The notes below the pieces were generated by a model. The model saw only the letters and a program-made list of their open reading frames with translations, was not told where the DNA came from and ran no database searches. A stretch of DNA of 64,000 bases from contig CBDICS010000071.1 in the NCBI GenBank assembly GCA_965277415.1, forward strand, positions 13,242 to 77,241, read 5' to 3'. A program made the position numbers and the translations under genes. Each line of letters opens with the position of its first letter. Positions within the stretch are counted from its first letter, which is position 1. This DNA is from JAHDHW01 sp965277415 (GTDB lineage Bacteria > Bacteroidota > Bacteroidia > Chitinophagales > Saprospiraceae). Shown piece after piece: positions 54,671 through 62,460 of this stretch.

Positions 54671-54883
54671 TTATTTCCGCACTATTTTGATAAGCCCCAT
54701 TATTATGCAAAGTAAACCAATTATTAAGTTCGTAATCCCTTGAACGAAAATACAACCTTTATCAAAGCATAATAATGAATTACTACCCGTGTTTTCTTTT
54801 AAGCTAAGGCCAAAAAAAAAGGTGATTATTCCTATTGGGACCAGAATCCAACCAAAATTTAAGTTTCTAATTTTATTTAGCAT
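54671..54883 (-). CDS. Small two-helix membrane protein
   Basis: 70 residues with two hydrophobic helices (FGWILVPIGIITFFFGLSL and GITNLIIGLLCIIMGLIKIV) and two Cys in the loop between (LLCFDKGCIFV). No family was recognised. Confidence 0.5.
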   Translation of the reverse strand: MLNKIRNLNFGWILVPIGIITFFFGLSLKENTGSNSLLCFDKGCIFVQGITNLIIGLLCIIMGLIKIVRK

Positions 54884-54911
54884 CGAATTTACATTTACTT
54901 TTTTCAGCCCA

Positions 54912-55022
54912 TTACTTAAAGTTGTTTTTGTTTTGCTGGAAAGGATCTGTGCCTTCTTTAGAACGCTTACTACACTTACAATCCTCCAAATCTCTCTCTA
55001 TTTTAAAGTCTTCCTTTCTCAT
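54912..55022 (-). CDS. Possible 36-residue small protein
   Basis: ATG to stop on the minus strand: MRKEDFKIERDLEDCKCSKR, then a short tail ending in NNFK. It is charged with two Cys two apart and lies 28 bp before the next small membrane gene. There is no good ribosome-binding site. It may be a chance ORF. Confidence 0.25.
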   Translation of the reverse strand: MRKEDFKIERDLEDCKCSKRSKEGTDPFQQNKNNFK

Positions 55023-55121
55023 TTTATCTTTTTAGTTGTAAGTATATAAAAGCACTCCCCTCCGTATCTCAGGACGTATAGCAGATATGAACGTTCTGTC
55101 TTTATTGTCAGACGTATTTAT

Positions 55122-55631
55122 TTAAGTTTCAAACAGCTGCAATGTTTCTAATATTCCATTTGACTTAGTATTTAATTCTTTATAATTTCCTTTCGTATAA
55201 TTATCAATACACTTTCTCCAAAAGTTTACTGCAGTTGAATTTGTTGATATTTGTCTTATTTCCCACTTCCCTTTATACCTTCCAAATATTTCCTGAACTA
55301 CCCTATTACCGATTCCAATTCTACGATATTTTGGACTGATATAAAACTCAGCAATTGAATAGTTTGCATTATATTCTTTGTTTAATATCCAATTATTTAT
55401 CAATAGAAATCCTATGTTTTCGCCTTGGTAATTAATGAAGAATGGCTTTCTTGATTTTTCCTCCCAGTATAAGTCTAAATAAGGGTATACAAGTTTATTT
55501 TCTATAGATATTTTTGATTCGTCTATTTCTCGGAAATAATTTATCATCAATTTTTCCAATTGTTTTTTCGATTCAAGCTTAGCTTTTGTAATTTTAACTT
55601 TCAATTTTTTTTCCTTTTGTTTAAGTTTCAT
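55122..55631 (-). CDS. GNAT-family N-acetyltransferase
   Basis: 169 residues. The acetyl-CoA loop is YRRIGIGNRVVQEIFGRY (a variant of R/Q-x-x-G-x-G/A), preceded by the beta-4 strand FYISPKY and followed by IRQISTNSTAVNFWRKC. The substrate is unknown. The N-terminal 25 residues are very lysine-rich (KLKQKEKKLKVKITKAK) and may be an untypical extension; a later start is possible. GNAT genes are among the most common cassette-borne genes. It lies 24 bp after the TfoX-like gene and is probably co-transcribed with it. Confidence 0.75.
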   Translation of the reverse strand: MKLKQKEKKLKVKITKAKLESKKQLEKLMINYFREIDESKISIENKLVYPYLDLYWEEKSRKPFFINYQGENIGFLLINNWILNKEYNANYSIAEFYISPKYRRIGIGNRVVQEIFGRYKGKWEIRQISTNSTAVNFWRKCIDNYTKGNYKELNTKSNGILETLQLFET

Positions 55632-55655
55632 TATGCCCTTTTGGTATCGTATTTC

Positions 55656-55964
55656 TTACCCTAGAAATTCAATTGCTTTTATAGCTAGATAATTCCAGTC
55701 TGATTTGTATTCTTGTGGAATTTGAATCCAGTCTTTCATTGCTTTATTTTTGCCTGAAGGATCCCAATTTTTTGAGCCTTCATACTTTGATAAATATTCT
55801 TTTACTTCTTTTCTTCCTATCTTAAAAATCATTTCATCATCAAAAAATGAGACAAATGCTTTTTTGTTTTTCTTGCCGCATGGTTTTCCAAATAGATTCC
55901 CAAGCTCTGCTCCTTCTATTCCTTTGATTATTTCTTCAAAGTATTCATGATTTTTAGATATCAT
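55656..55964 (-). CDS. TfoX N-terminal-like / YjbR-like small protein
   Basis: 102 residues. The stretch GNLFGKPCGKKNKKAFVSFF, EMIFKIGRKEVKEYL, then DPSGKNKAMKDWIQIP resembles single-domain TfoX_N/MmcQ-type proteins often annotated in Bacteroidota. The fold is a compact alpha/beta; function unknown. It begins directly after an R module (start 22 bp downstream of the module end), so the module may carry its promoter. Confidence 0.6.
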   Translation of the reverse strand: MISKNHEYFEEIIKGIEGAELGNLFGKPCGKKNKKAFVSFFDDEMIFKIGRKEVKEYLSKYEGSKNWDPSGKNKAMKDWIQIPQEYKSDWNYLAIKAIEFLG

Positions 55965-55984
55965 ACTTTTTGTTTTTCCTTATA

Positions 55985-56152
55985 TCCGAGAACATCCTTA
56001 TAAGCACCACCCTACACAAAGCATTCATTTATTTTGACTACCTGACCAAGTCTAAAAATAAAACCTGATTCCTTTAGTGATCGGTTTTATTCAACGTTTT
56101 GGTCAGAGCCTTGGTTTAGGGACGATTCTCGGTTTTAATTATTGAGTATAGG
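55985..56152 (-). repeat. L and R modules (copy 7), type 2, core GTTGAAT
   Basis: On the minus strand: CAATAATTAAAACCGAGAAT, CGTCCC, GGCTCTGACCAAAACG, GTTGAAT (56089-56095). R follows with ATAAAACC / GGTTTTAT as a perfect stem, GGTCAGGTAGTC, AATAAATGAATGCTTTGTG and AAGGATGTT. It separates the gene 56162-56746 from 55656-55964. Confidence 0.75.
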
Positions 56153-56161
56153 TTTTTATTT

Positions 56162-56746
56162 TTATGAAATTTGGATGATTACTTGTTCGTAATTTGCACC
56201 TATTTCCTTAAATTCTTTCATTACTGTTTCTATTGAAGTGCCTTTTATTTTTTGACTAAAGTTATTTTGAATTTCTTCAATTATAAAATCTCTTTCATTT
56301 TTTGATAAAAATCCAATTTTAAAATCTGGCTCGCTTTCTAGTTCTTGAAAGTTTTCATTATGATCTTTAAGAGACCTTCCTTCAGTTAAACATCTCCAAT
56401 AAAACTGAAGCTTTTCGCTACTATCTTTTTTAACTATTTCAAAATCATCTTTATATCTTCTTACACTAATAAATGATTGATAATATTTATACTTAATTTT
56501 TGATCCGCCCATTTCTAGATAGTCAAAGAAACAACTGATAATTCTTGAAACCTTTTCCTCTTGAAAGTCTATTAAATTATTTAAGCTTTCATGCTCACTT
56601 ATAAAGTCGATTGTAAATATATCCCATTCATCAAGATTTTCTTCAGCTTGTTTTAAAAGCCAGTTTCTAAGGTTGGAATATGTTTTTTCAATTATTTCTT
56701 TTAAATTATCTTCTTGAAAAGTTAGTAATTGGACTCTTACTGCCAT
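56162..56746 (-). CDS. Hypothetical soluble protein
   Basis: 194 residues; no family was recognised. Mixed alpha/beta, acidic, without signal peptide or membrane segment. Notable stretches are LRNWLLKQAEENLDEWDIFT and FISEHESLNNLIDFQEEKVS in the first half and GFLSKNERDFIIEEIQNNF in the second. An L module starts about 10 bp after its stop and an R module ends about 20 bp before its start, so it is a one-gene unit. Confidence 0.55.
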   Translation of the reverse strand: MAVRVQLLTFQEDNLKEIIEKTYSNLRNWLLKQAEENLDEWDIFTIDFISEHESLNNLIDFQEEKVSRIISCFFDYLEMGGSKIKYKYYQSFISVRRYKDDFEIVKKDSSEKLQFYWRCLTEGRSLKDHNENFQELESEPDFKIGFLSKNERDFIIEEIQNNFSQKIKGTSIETVMKEFKEIGANYEQVIIQIS

Positions 56747-56764
56747 TCTACTTTTATTTTTTTG

Positions 56765-56933
56765 TTTATCTCAAACATCCTTACGACCACTACTCCACAC
56801 AAAACATTCATTTATTCCTACTATCTGACCAAGCTCCAAATAAAAACTAAATCCTTGAAAACCAGTTTCCTTCAACATTTTGGTCAAAGTCTTGACTTAG
56901 GGGCGATTTTGGATATTAGTTATTCGAAGAAAA
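56765..56933 (-). repeat. L and R modules (copy 8), type 2, core GTTGAAG
   Basis: On the minus strand: GAATAACTAATATCCAAAAT, CGCCCC, CAAGACTTTGACCAAAATG, GTTGAAG (56870-56876). R carries GCTTGGTCAGATAGTAG, AATAAATGAATGTTTTGTG and AAGGATGTT. Its core deviates at the last base from GTTRRRY. Confidence 0.75.
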
Positions 56934-56937
56934 AAAT

Positions 56938-57435
56938 TCATATCATGCTAATCACCAAATATATTAATAATGTAAATGCAATCAATTTTACCGAATGGCT
57001 TAATTTCCAATTAAACACTTTCAATAACTTCTTTCTATTCATTAAAACAATGGCAAAGCAACATACAAAAATAAGATATAGTATTGATTTTATCTCACAT
57101 TCGGGGCAGCATGAACAGTTAGACATTCCACTATTTTTCTCATAATTATATTCTTCTATATAATATGGTAACGAAGAAAGATTTGTTAGAATTGCAAAAA
57201 CAAATATCGATAAAGTTACTCCATATGATACCCGATTATTATATCGAACTGCTCCTATCAAAAGCATAATAGGAATTATTAGTCCACCTATAATTAAACC
57301 CCAGTCTGGAAATCGATGTCCATTATCAATCATCAAATCACTCCAGGCAAAAAAGAAAACTATACTAACAATTATAAAACTGAAATTACTTGTTAGCAAA
57401 AAACTAAAAAGTCGCTCTTTTATCTGATATTTCAT
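56938..57435 (-). CDS. Four-helix membrane protein, unknown
   Basis: 165 residues. Hydrophobic helices at about 12-28 (LTSNFSFIIVSIVFFFAW), 40-62 (WGLIIGGLIIPIMLLIGA), 68-85 (GVTLSIFVFAILTNL) and a C-terminal pair (LYLIFVCCFAIVLM, LIAFTLLIYLVISMI). A Cys-rich loop (NCSCCPECE, about residues 105-113) could bind a metal. No family was recognised. The L module begins within 10 bp after the stop. Confidence 0.55.
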   Translation of the reverse strand: MKYQIKERLFSFLLTSNFSFIIVSIVFFFAWSDLMIDNGHRFPDWGLIIGGLIIPIMLLIGAVRYNNRVSYGVTLSIFVFAILTNLSSLPYYIEEYNYEKNSGMSNCSCCPECEIKSILYLIFVCCFAIVLMNRKKLLKVFNWKLSHSVKLIAFTLLIYLVISMI

Positions 57436-57504
57436 TTAGAATGAAATTACAATTATATTGTAATCTTTTAGCTCTTTTTGCAAAATTTTAAAAAAGTCTT
57501 AAGT

Positions 57505-57652
57505 CAGTAAAATACCCCGACACAAAACATTCGATTATTGCTACTACCTGACTAAGCCCCAAAATCACACTAATTTCCTTAGTGACCAGTTTCGTTCAAC
57601 ACTATGCCCAAAGTCTTGACATCAGGGCAGCTTTGAACTTTAGTTATCAGGC
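57505..57652 (-). repeat. L and R modules (copy 9), type 2, core GTTGAAC
   Basis: On the minus strand the gene's last codons are part of L (GCCTGATAACTAAAGTTC). L continues AAAGCTGCCC, TGTCAAGACTTTGGGC and ends GTTGAAC (57594-57600). R has the stem CACTAA / TTAGTG, GCTTAGTCAGGTAGTAG and CGAATGTTTTGTGTCGGG. Confidence 0.78.
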
Positions 57653-58570
57653 ATAGTCTTTAAGAAACCCAGCTAATTGAACTTCATCTATTCTGTCGAT
57701 TTTGTTTTTAATTTCGATCACTCTAATCTTATGTTTTCCTTCTATTAAATCCTCACTAATTAAGCGTTCTTCAAAAACACTTTTAGATGCAGAAACAAAT
57801 TTTCTATCCCGATATATTGATTTTAAAACTACTTTTTTTGACTCCGCTGGATTATTAATCGTAAGTGTTCTTTCTTCATTTGGAATTTTACCAATTCTTT
57901 TGATTGAATAATCCCATCTTGATAAAGCACTATTTTTAAATTTGAAATTCATTTCACATACAGATCCTCTTCCTTCTAGATTTACGCTTATCGAATCAGC
58001 ATTCTGAGTAATGAAATAGTACTCTTTATAAAATCTATTTTCTTGAAGGTAAGAAATTACCTCAATCATTTTTAATGAAGCCTGATCCCAAATGAAGTGA
58101 ATCTCTTTATAGATATAGTTTTTATCTGTGCCAATTACTATTTTAAGAAGTTGCCCTTCATCCGTATAGTAAAAGCGCTTTATGTAATCCTCCTCATAAT
58201 CTTCATTTTTTTTACTTTCTTTAATCAAGTTGAACTTCTCATCAAATTCACGGACCACATTTCCATAGAATTGCTTATTCTTGTATAATGTTTCGGTAAT
58301 TATATCCGGTTCAAGGTATTCAAATTTATGGTTTATTAAATCATCAAGCTCCCAGTAATTTCCTTCTTTGTTATACTTTTCCTGAAACGTTAATTTTCCA
58401 TTCTCATCGAAAGTTTTACTGCTTAATATTTTTTTCATTCCATTAAGCATAAAGTACGTAGTGTCTTGCAAAACGCCCTCATTCTTAAAAACATCAAGTG
58501 CTTCAAATGAATTTATGTCTAAAGTTTCACTTAATATCTTATTGATAATTATTTTAATTTCAGCATTCAT
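57647..58570 (-). CDS. Hypothetical protein with MORN/RHS-like antitoxin pattern
   Basis: 307 residues, soluble, no signal peptide. The middle has a repeated strand-turn pattern (FDENGKLTFQEKYNKEG, LYKNKQFYGNVVREFDEKFN, DYIKRFYYTDEGQLLKIVIG), as in toxin-antitoxin-repeat or MORN-like proteins; the match is by pattern only. The C-terminus is beta-rich. Its stop codon TGA is part of the L module at 57594-57652. Function unknown. Confidence 0.5.
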   Translation of the reverse strand: MNAEIKIIINKILSETLDINSFEALDVFKNEGVLQDTTYFMLNGMKKILSSKTFDENGKLTFQEKYNKEGNYWELDDLINHKFEYLEPDIITETLYKNKQFYGNVVREFDEKFNLIKESKKNEDYEEDYIKRFYYTDEGQLLKIVIGTDKNYIYKEIHFIWDQASLKMIEVISYLQENRFYKEYYFITQNADSISVNLEGRGSVCEMNFKFKNSALSRWDYSIKRIGKIPNEERTLTINNPAESKKVVLKSIYRDRKFVSASKSVFEERLISEDLIEGKHKIRVIEIKNKIDRIDEVQLAGFLKDYA

Positions 58571-58610
58571 CTTTTAGCTTGCATTTGATTTTTCTATTTT
58601 TCTTGATTAT

Positions 58611-58740
58611 GGGACAGTGTATTAATAAGAGTCCCTTCTACCCCCTTAGTGAATAACTGATTTCCTTGGCGGTTTGGTTTGGTTCAACATTTAGGCCGAA
58701 CTCTTGTCAGGCGCAACTTTGTACCTTATTCATTGGTGCT
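58611..58740 (-). repeat. L module and partial R (copy 10), core GTTGAAC, with solo GGGACAG end
   Basis: On the minus strand: ATGAATAAGGTACAAAG, TTGCGCC, GAGTTCGGCCTAAATG, GTTGAAC (58682-58688), then CCAAGGAAATCAGTT. GGGACAGTGTATTAATAAG at 58611-58629 matches the ends of the 61934-62090 element. No minus-strand gene remains before this L module. The rest of the gap to 59046 has only a diverged hairpin stretch (AAATTGCTTGATGCTTTATA at about 58891). Confidence 0.65.
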
Positions 58741-59045
58741 GACCTCTTATTAGAGTTCCTGACAAATTGATTATAAAATTACACTTTTAAAATTGACTTA
58801 GAATCAAAAGTCTTTAATTTTTTGGCCTAATTAAGCTGCCTAAAGTATCCTCAATGGATCGGACACCGAATCATTACCACGTAGAAAATCAAATTGCTTG
58901 ATGCTTTATAGTTCACCTGTCTGAGGTTTAACTATCTTTGACACTTGTTTCTATTTCCATCCCGATTTTGTCAAGATCCTATGGCGGGTTTGGTTTTAAA
59001 ATTAGATAGTTAGATAAAATTAATTGATTCAAATTTAGAGGAAGT

Positions 59046-60290
59046 ATGCTTGAAATTTTCAGAAGTTGGATAATAGATCAGGGCTTGGATTTATCTGCCG
59101 CAAATATTTTAGCACGAGGTTTAATTTTTGTATTGCTTATTGTTTTAAGCCTTATTGCTTATTTGCTTGCGAAACATTTTATCTTAAAAGGGCTTGCCGC
59201 CATTATTGGTCGAACAGCAACACAATGGGATGATATAATGCTTAGAAAAAAAGTATTCAATCGCCTTGCTCATCTGGCGCCAGCCATTGTCATTTACATG
59301 TCTATTTCAATCCCTTTTGCAGGTTATGATTGGTTGATTGCTTTGATCAATGGGCTTGTTTTAATCTTCATGATTATTATGAGTATACTAGCGCTTGATG
59401 CTTTCCTAGATGCTTCCTTGGCTATTTATACAACATATGAGGTTTCAAATAGAATTCCGATAAAGGGCTTCATTCAAGTTTTTAAAATAATCATTTATTT
59501 TACGAGTGGTATATTTATCATTTCCATCTTATTGAATAAAACACCTATTTACTTATTTAGCAGCTTAGGCGCTCTTACCGCAGTGTTGATGTTTATTTTT
59601 AAGGATGCCATATTGGGTTTTGTAGCAGGAATACAATTATCGGCAAATCGAATGGTTGCTAATGGTGATTGGATTGAAATGCCAAAATATGGGGCTAATG
59701 GTGATATTATCGAAATAGCATTGACGACAGTTAAGGTACAAAATTGGGATAAAACGATTACTACAATTCCCACTTATGCTTTAATTACCGAATCATTTAA
59801 GAATTGGCGTGGTATGTCTGATTCGGGTGGCAGGCGGATTAAACGATCCATTAGTATTGATATGAATACCATTCAATTTTGTACAGAAACAATGCTGGAT
59901 CGATTTAGCAAGATTCAGTATATCTCCGATTACATTCAAAAAAAGAAGATAGAGTTGCAAGAAAACAATAAACTGGAGCAGGTTGATAATTCCAGTCTTG
60001 TGAATGGTAGGAGGATGACCAATATTGGAACATTTCGTGCCTATGTCGAAGCTTATTTAATCAACCACCCGATGATCAATAAGGACATGACATTTTTGAT
60101 ACGACAGCTTGCTCCAACTGAGCATGGCCTGCCTATCGAAATTTATGTATTTAGCAAAGATCAGGAATGGGCGAATTATGAAGCTATTCAGTCAAATATC
60201 TTCGATCATATTTTGGCTGTTGTACCGGAATTTGATTTGCGAGTGTTTCAAGATCCCAGTGGTAGGGATTTTAACAAATTGATTAAATAG
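59046..60290 (+). CDS. MscS-family mechanosensitive channel, YbdG-like
   Basis: 414 residues. Five hydrophobic helices in the first 190 residues (ARGLIFVLLIVLSLIAYLLA, LIFMIIMSILALDAFLD, GIFIISILLNKTPIYLFSSL). The MscS pore and beta domain are AVLMFIFKDAILGFVAGIQL, GDWIEMPKYGANGDIIEIAL and VKVQNWDKTITTIPTYALI, then SFKNWRGMSDSGGRRIKRSI, which is the hallmark of the YbdG/MscM-like subgroup. It opens under membrane tension to release solutes. It is the only plus-strand gene in this part and is convergent with its neighbour. Confidence 0.88.
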   Translation: MLEIFRSWIIDQGLDLSAANILARGLIFVLLIVLSLIAYLLAKHFILKGLAAIIGRTATQWDDIMLRKKVFNRLAHLAPAIVIYMSISIPFAGYDWLIALINGLVLIFMIIMSILALDAFLDASLAIYTTYEVSNRIPIKGFIQVFKIIIYFTSGIFIISILLNKTPIYLFSSLGALTAVLMFIFKDAILGFVAGIQLSANRMVANGDWIEMPKYGANGDIIEIALTTVKVQNWDKTITTIPTYALITESFKNWRGMSDSGGRRIKRSISIDMNTIQFCTETMLDRFSKIQYISDYIQKKKIELQENNKLEQVDNSSLVNGRRMTNIGTFRAYVEAYLINHPMINKDMTFLIRQLAPTEHGLPIEIYVFSKDQEWANYEAIQSNIFDHILAVVPEFDLRVFQDPSGRDFNKLIK

Positions 60291-60337
60291 TGGATCATAA
60301 TTACTGCACACTGTTTCTACTAGAACCTGTCCAAAAC

Positions 60338-61753
60338 TTATTTACAAATCTTTTCAAGGTTTAATTCTAAAATATTATCTTTTTCAAGTAGTAGGTTTCT
60401 GAATAGAAAATTACTTGACTTTAAACATTCTTTGGTGTAACATATTGTTCTTTCCCATTTATTTGAATTGATAATATCTAATTGGGACAATTCTGACATT
60501 AAGAAGTAATTGGGAATTTCTAATTCAATGGATTTTTGATTACAGTCTTTTGGTAGAAAGATATTTAATTTTGAAACAGGGATCATTATATAATTACTTC
60601 CGAAAGAAGATTCTATAAAGTTGTTCCTTTCTATATAGTTAAAATATTCATTCATAGTATAAGTCGTATCATCATGAATACTCCCACTATGAAGAAAAAC
60701 CTCAATCTCTTGTTTAAAAACTTTTTTCGGTATGGAGCTCAAAATTGGAGGAGCATTAAAAGGACTTTTATACACCATCTGAATGTATTTAGGCAAAGCA
60801 GTTAAACTTAGATTAATGATTATTACATCTTGCCTGAATTTATGATGGGCTTGTAAATAATAAAGAGGATAAGTATCTTGATCGCCCCAAGTATATAAAA
60901 TTGAATTTTTGGGGCATGAATTTAAAACTTTCTTAGCAGCATTGATTATAGTGTCTGGGAATAAGTTGTCTTCCAATACCTGTGAAGCGGATTTAATGTT
61001 TGAGCAATACAGTAGATGAATAAATGAGTGCATTACGATATGACCATACTTTTCTGTTGCACTTCCTGATGAGTATTTGAAAGAAGGAAATTTATTCTTT
61101 AAAGTTAAGTAAGCACGCTTTTCTTTTTTCAATTCTTTCAAGTAATGGGTCAATTGTTCATTGCTTAATGTCTCATCTAAATCCAAATTAATCCTCTCAC
61201 TTGGGAGCCCATATGAATTGTCATAAAGTAAGTTTACAACTTTATATGAATGAGCCTTGCATAAAGCAAATTGTTGAGAAAGGTCTAATTGATCATTACC
61301 CTCATATAGTTTTATTACATCATTGTAAAAGCCCTTATATCCGTATATAGGGAAAATATCGGAATCCTTGAAAATAGACGTATATTTTTTATACTCGGCC
61401 ACTTCAACTGATAACGTTTGTTTTAATTCAACTGAAATATTTTCAGGAAGTACAAAATCGCTAGCTTCATTGATTTTAGGAAAAATTGTGATTGCTAAAA
61501 ACTCATTCGTTTTAAAATCATAGAAAGGCTCTTCAATTTGAATGTCGTAAAAATCTTTCTTTCTTGCGACATATAATATATTCGCTCTTCGAGAAAAACC
61601 TAAATGCATAGATAAAGTTTGAGGGACTTTATAATTACTCAAAAAGGTGGTGACAATATCTTCTAGCTCTTTCGATTTTTTGATATCTTGGCTGTGCAGA
61701 TTTACTATTGTAAAAGAAATAAAGATTCCAATTAATATTATTTTCTTCCCCAT
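60338..61753 (-). CDS. Secreted protein resembling the DUF2723 tail
   Basis: 471 residues from MGKKIILIGIFISFTIVNLH; the upstream TTG lies in an L module and is not used here. Signal peptide, then a helical region. About residues 290-325 contain SILYTWGDQDTYPLYYLQ and RQDVIIINLSL. This closely follows the motif (GDNDTFPLWYLQ, then RPDV and SLL) from the soluble part of Bacteroidota DUF2723 membrane proteins. The membrane half is absent, so this is a stand-alone periplasmic or surface form. Function unknown. Confidence 0.6.
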   Translation of the reverse strand: MGKKIILIGIFISFTIVNLHSQDIKKSKELEDIVTTFLSNYKVPQTLSMHLGFSRRANILYVARKKDFYDIQIEEPFYDFKTNEFLAITIFPKINEASDFVLPENISVELKQTLSVEVAEYKKYTSIFKDSDIFPIYGYKGFYNDVIKLYEGNDQLDLSQQFALCKAHSYKVVNLLYDNSYGLPSERINLDLDETLSNEQLTHYLKELKKEKRAYLTLKNKFPSFKYSSGSATEKYGHIVMHSFIHLLYCSNIKSASQVLEDNLFPDTIINAAKKVLNSCPKNSILYTWGDQDTYPLYYLQAHHKFRQDVIIINLSLTALPKYIQMVYKSPFNAPPILSSIPKKVFKQEIEVFLHSGSIHDDTTYTMNEYFNYIERNNFIESSFGSNYIMIPVSKLNIFLPKDCNQKSIELEIPNYFLMSELSQLDIINSNKWERTICYTKECLKSSNFLFRNLLLEKDNILELNLEKICK

Positions 61754-61763
61754 ATGTTTTTTT

Positions 61764-61820
61764 GTTTTGGTCAAAGTTTTGCTCTGGGGGTGGCTTTGTA
61801 AGTAATTTATTTATTGTGTG
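61764..61820 (-). repeat. L module (copy 11) without its gene, core truncated
   Basis: On the minus strand: CAATAAATAAATTACTTACA, AAGCCACCCCC, GCAAAACTTTGACCAAAAC, then directly the start region of 60338-61753. The GTTRAAC core and R module are absent; no minus-strand gene lies immediately before it. Confidence 0.65.
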
Positions 61821-61933
61821 ACCACTCTTTACAATATCAGTTATTTATAGTACCAAAACAATACTTCATCTATTTTTTATTGAAATTGTAAATCAATTGT
61901 GCAACTTATTTGGGTTAACAATATTTCGCCTTA

Positions 61934-62090
61934 GGGACAGGGTATTAATAAGTGTCCAGATTAGACGACGTTATCGTTGTACTAGACGAGTCAAAAAAAT
62001 AAGGTATAGTCCTTCTATGGCTTGTTTTTTTGAGGAAGTATAGTGCAAGGAGAACAAGTCCATATCGGACATTTATTAATGCTCTGTCCC
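61934..62090. mobile_element. 157-bp inverted-repeat element with GGGACAG ends
   Basis: GGGACAGGGTATTAATAAGT and GTCC (61934-61957) face the near-complement at 62067-62090 (GGACATTTATTAATGCTCTG, TCCC). The inside is non-coding. A solo end is at 58611-58629. It is MITE-like; no clear target duplication was found. Confidence 0.55.
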
Positions 62091-62274
62091 TTAATACCCG
62101 ATCATTGATTCGATGACATTATTAAAATCTATTAATTATACTATTGTTTTTAAACTTCTTCTAGAAATCGTTTCTTGTTGGTTGTTATTAGAATTATATT
62201 TTGATATTCCAATTCTATTTGATAATTATTATTTCTTTGATGCTTGCTTAAAATGAGTCTTATTTTACAAATCT

Positions 62275-62460
62275 AACTCTATCGGTCCATCAATAGTAAT
62301 GCACGTACTATGGAACTTCATGGTTTATCTCTGATTTGGATTAATTGAACTTCCGTTTCCATCGGTTTATGAATACTAAATTCGAACTGTCCTGATGTTG
62401 GGTTAGGATATACCTTTAAGCCTGAAGACAAAACTGTTTCTTTTCTGTAGGTAAGTACTA
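62275..62460 (-). pseudogene. Remnant T9SS sorting domain, frameshifted from the thioredoxin gene
   Basis: One frame off from the end of 62458-63186 the minus strand reads VLTYRKETVLSSGLKVYPNP, then TSGQFEFSIHKPMETEVQLI and a stop at 62318-62320. Another frame then gives DGPIELDL. The YPNPTSGQFEF part is an unmistakable start of a T9SS type A sorting domain. It is decayed: one frameshift before it and a second disruption inside. Confidence 0.75.

Noticed and set aside
1385..61820. Calling the L modules true integron attC sites
   Set aside because: The 5' partner RYYYAAC and a canonical paired structure are not convincing in most copies, and no integrase is present; kept as a hypothesis only.
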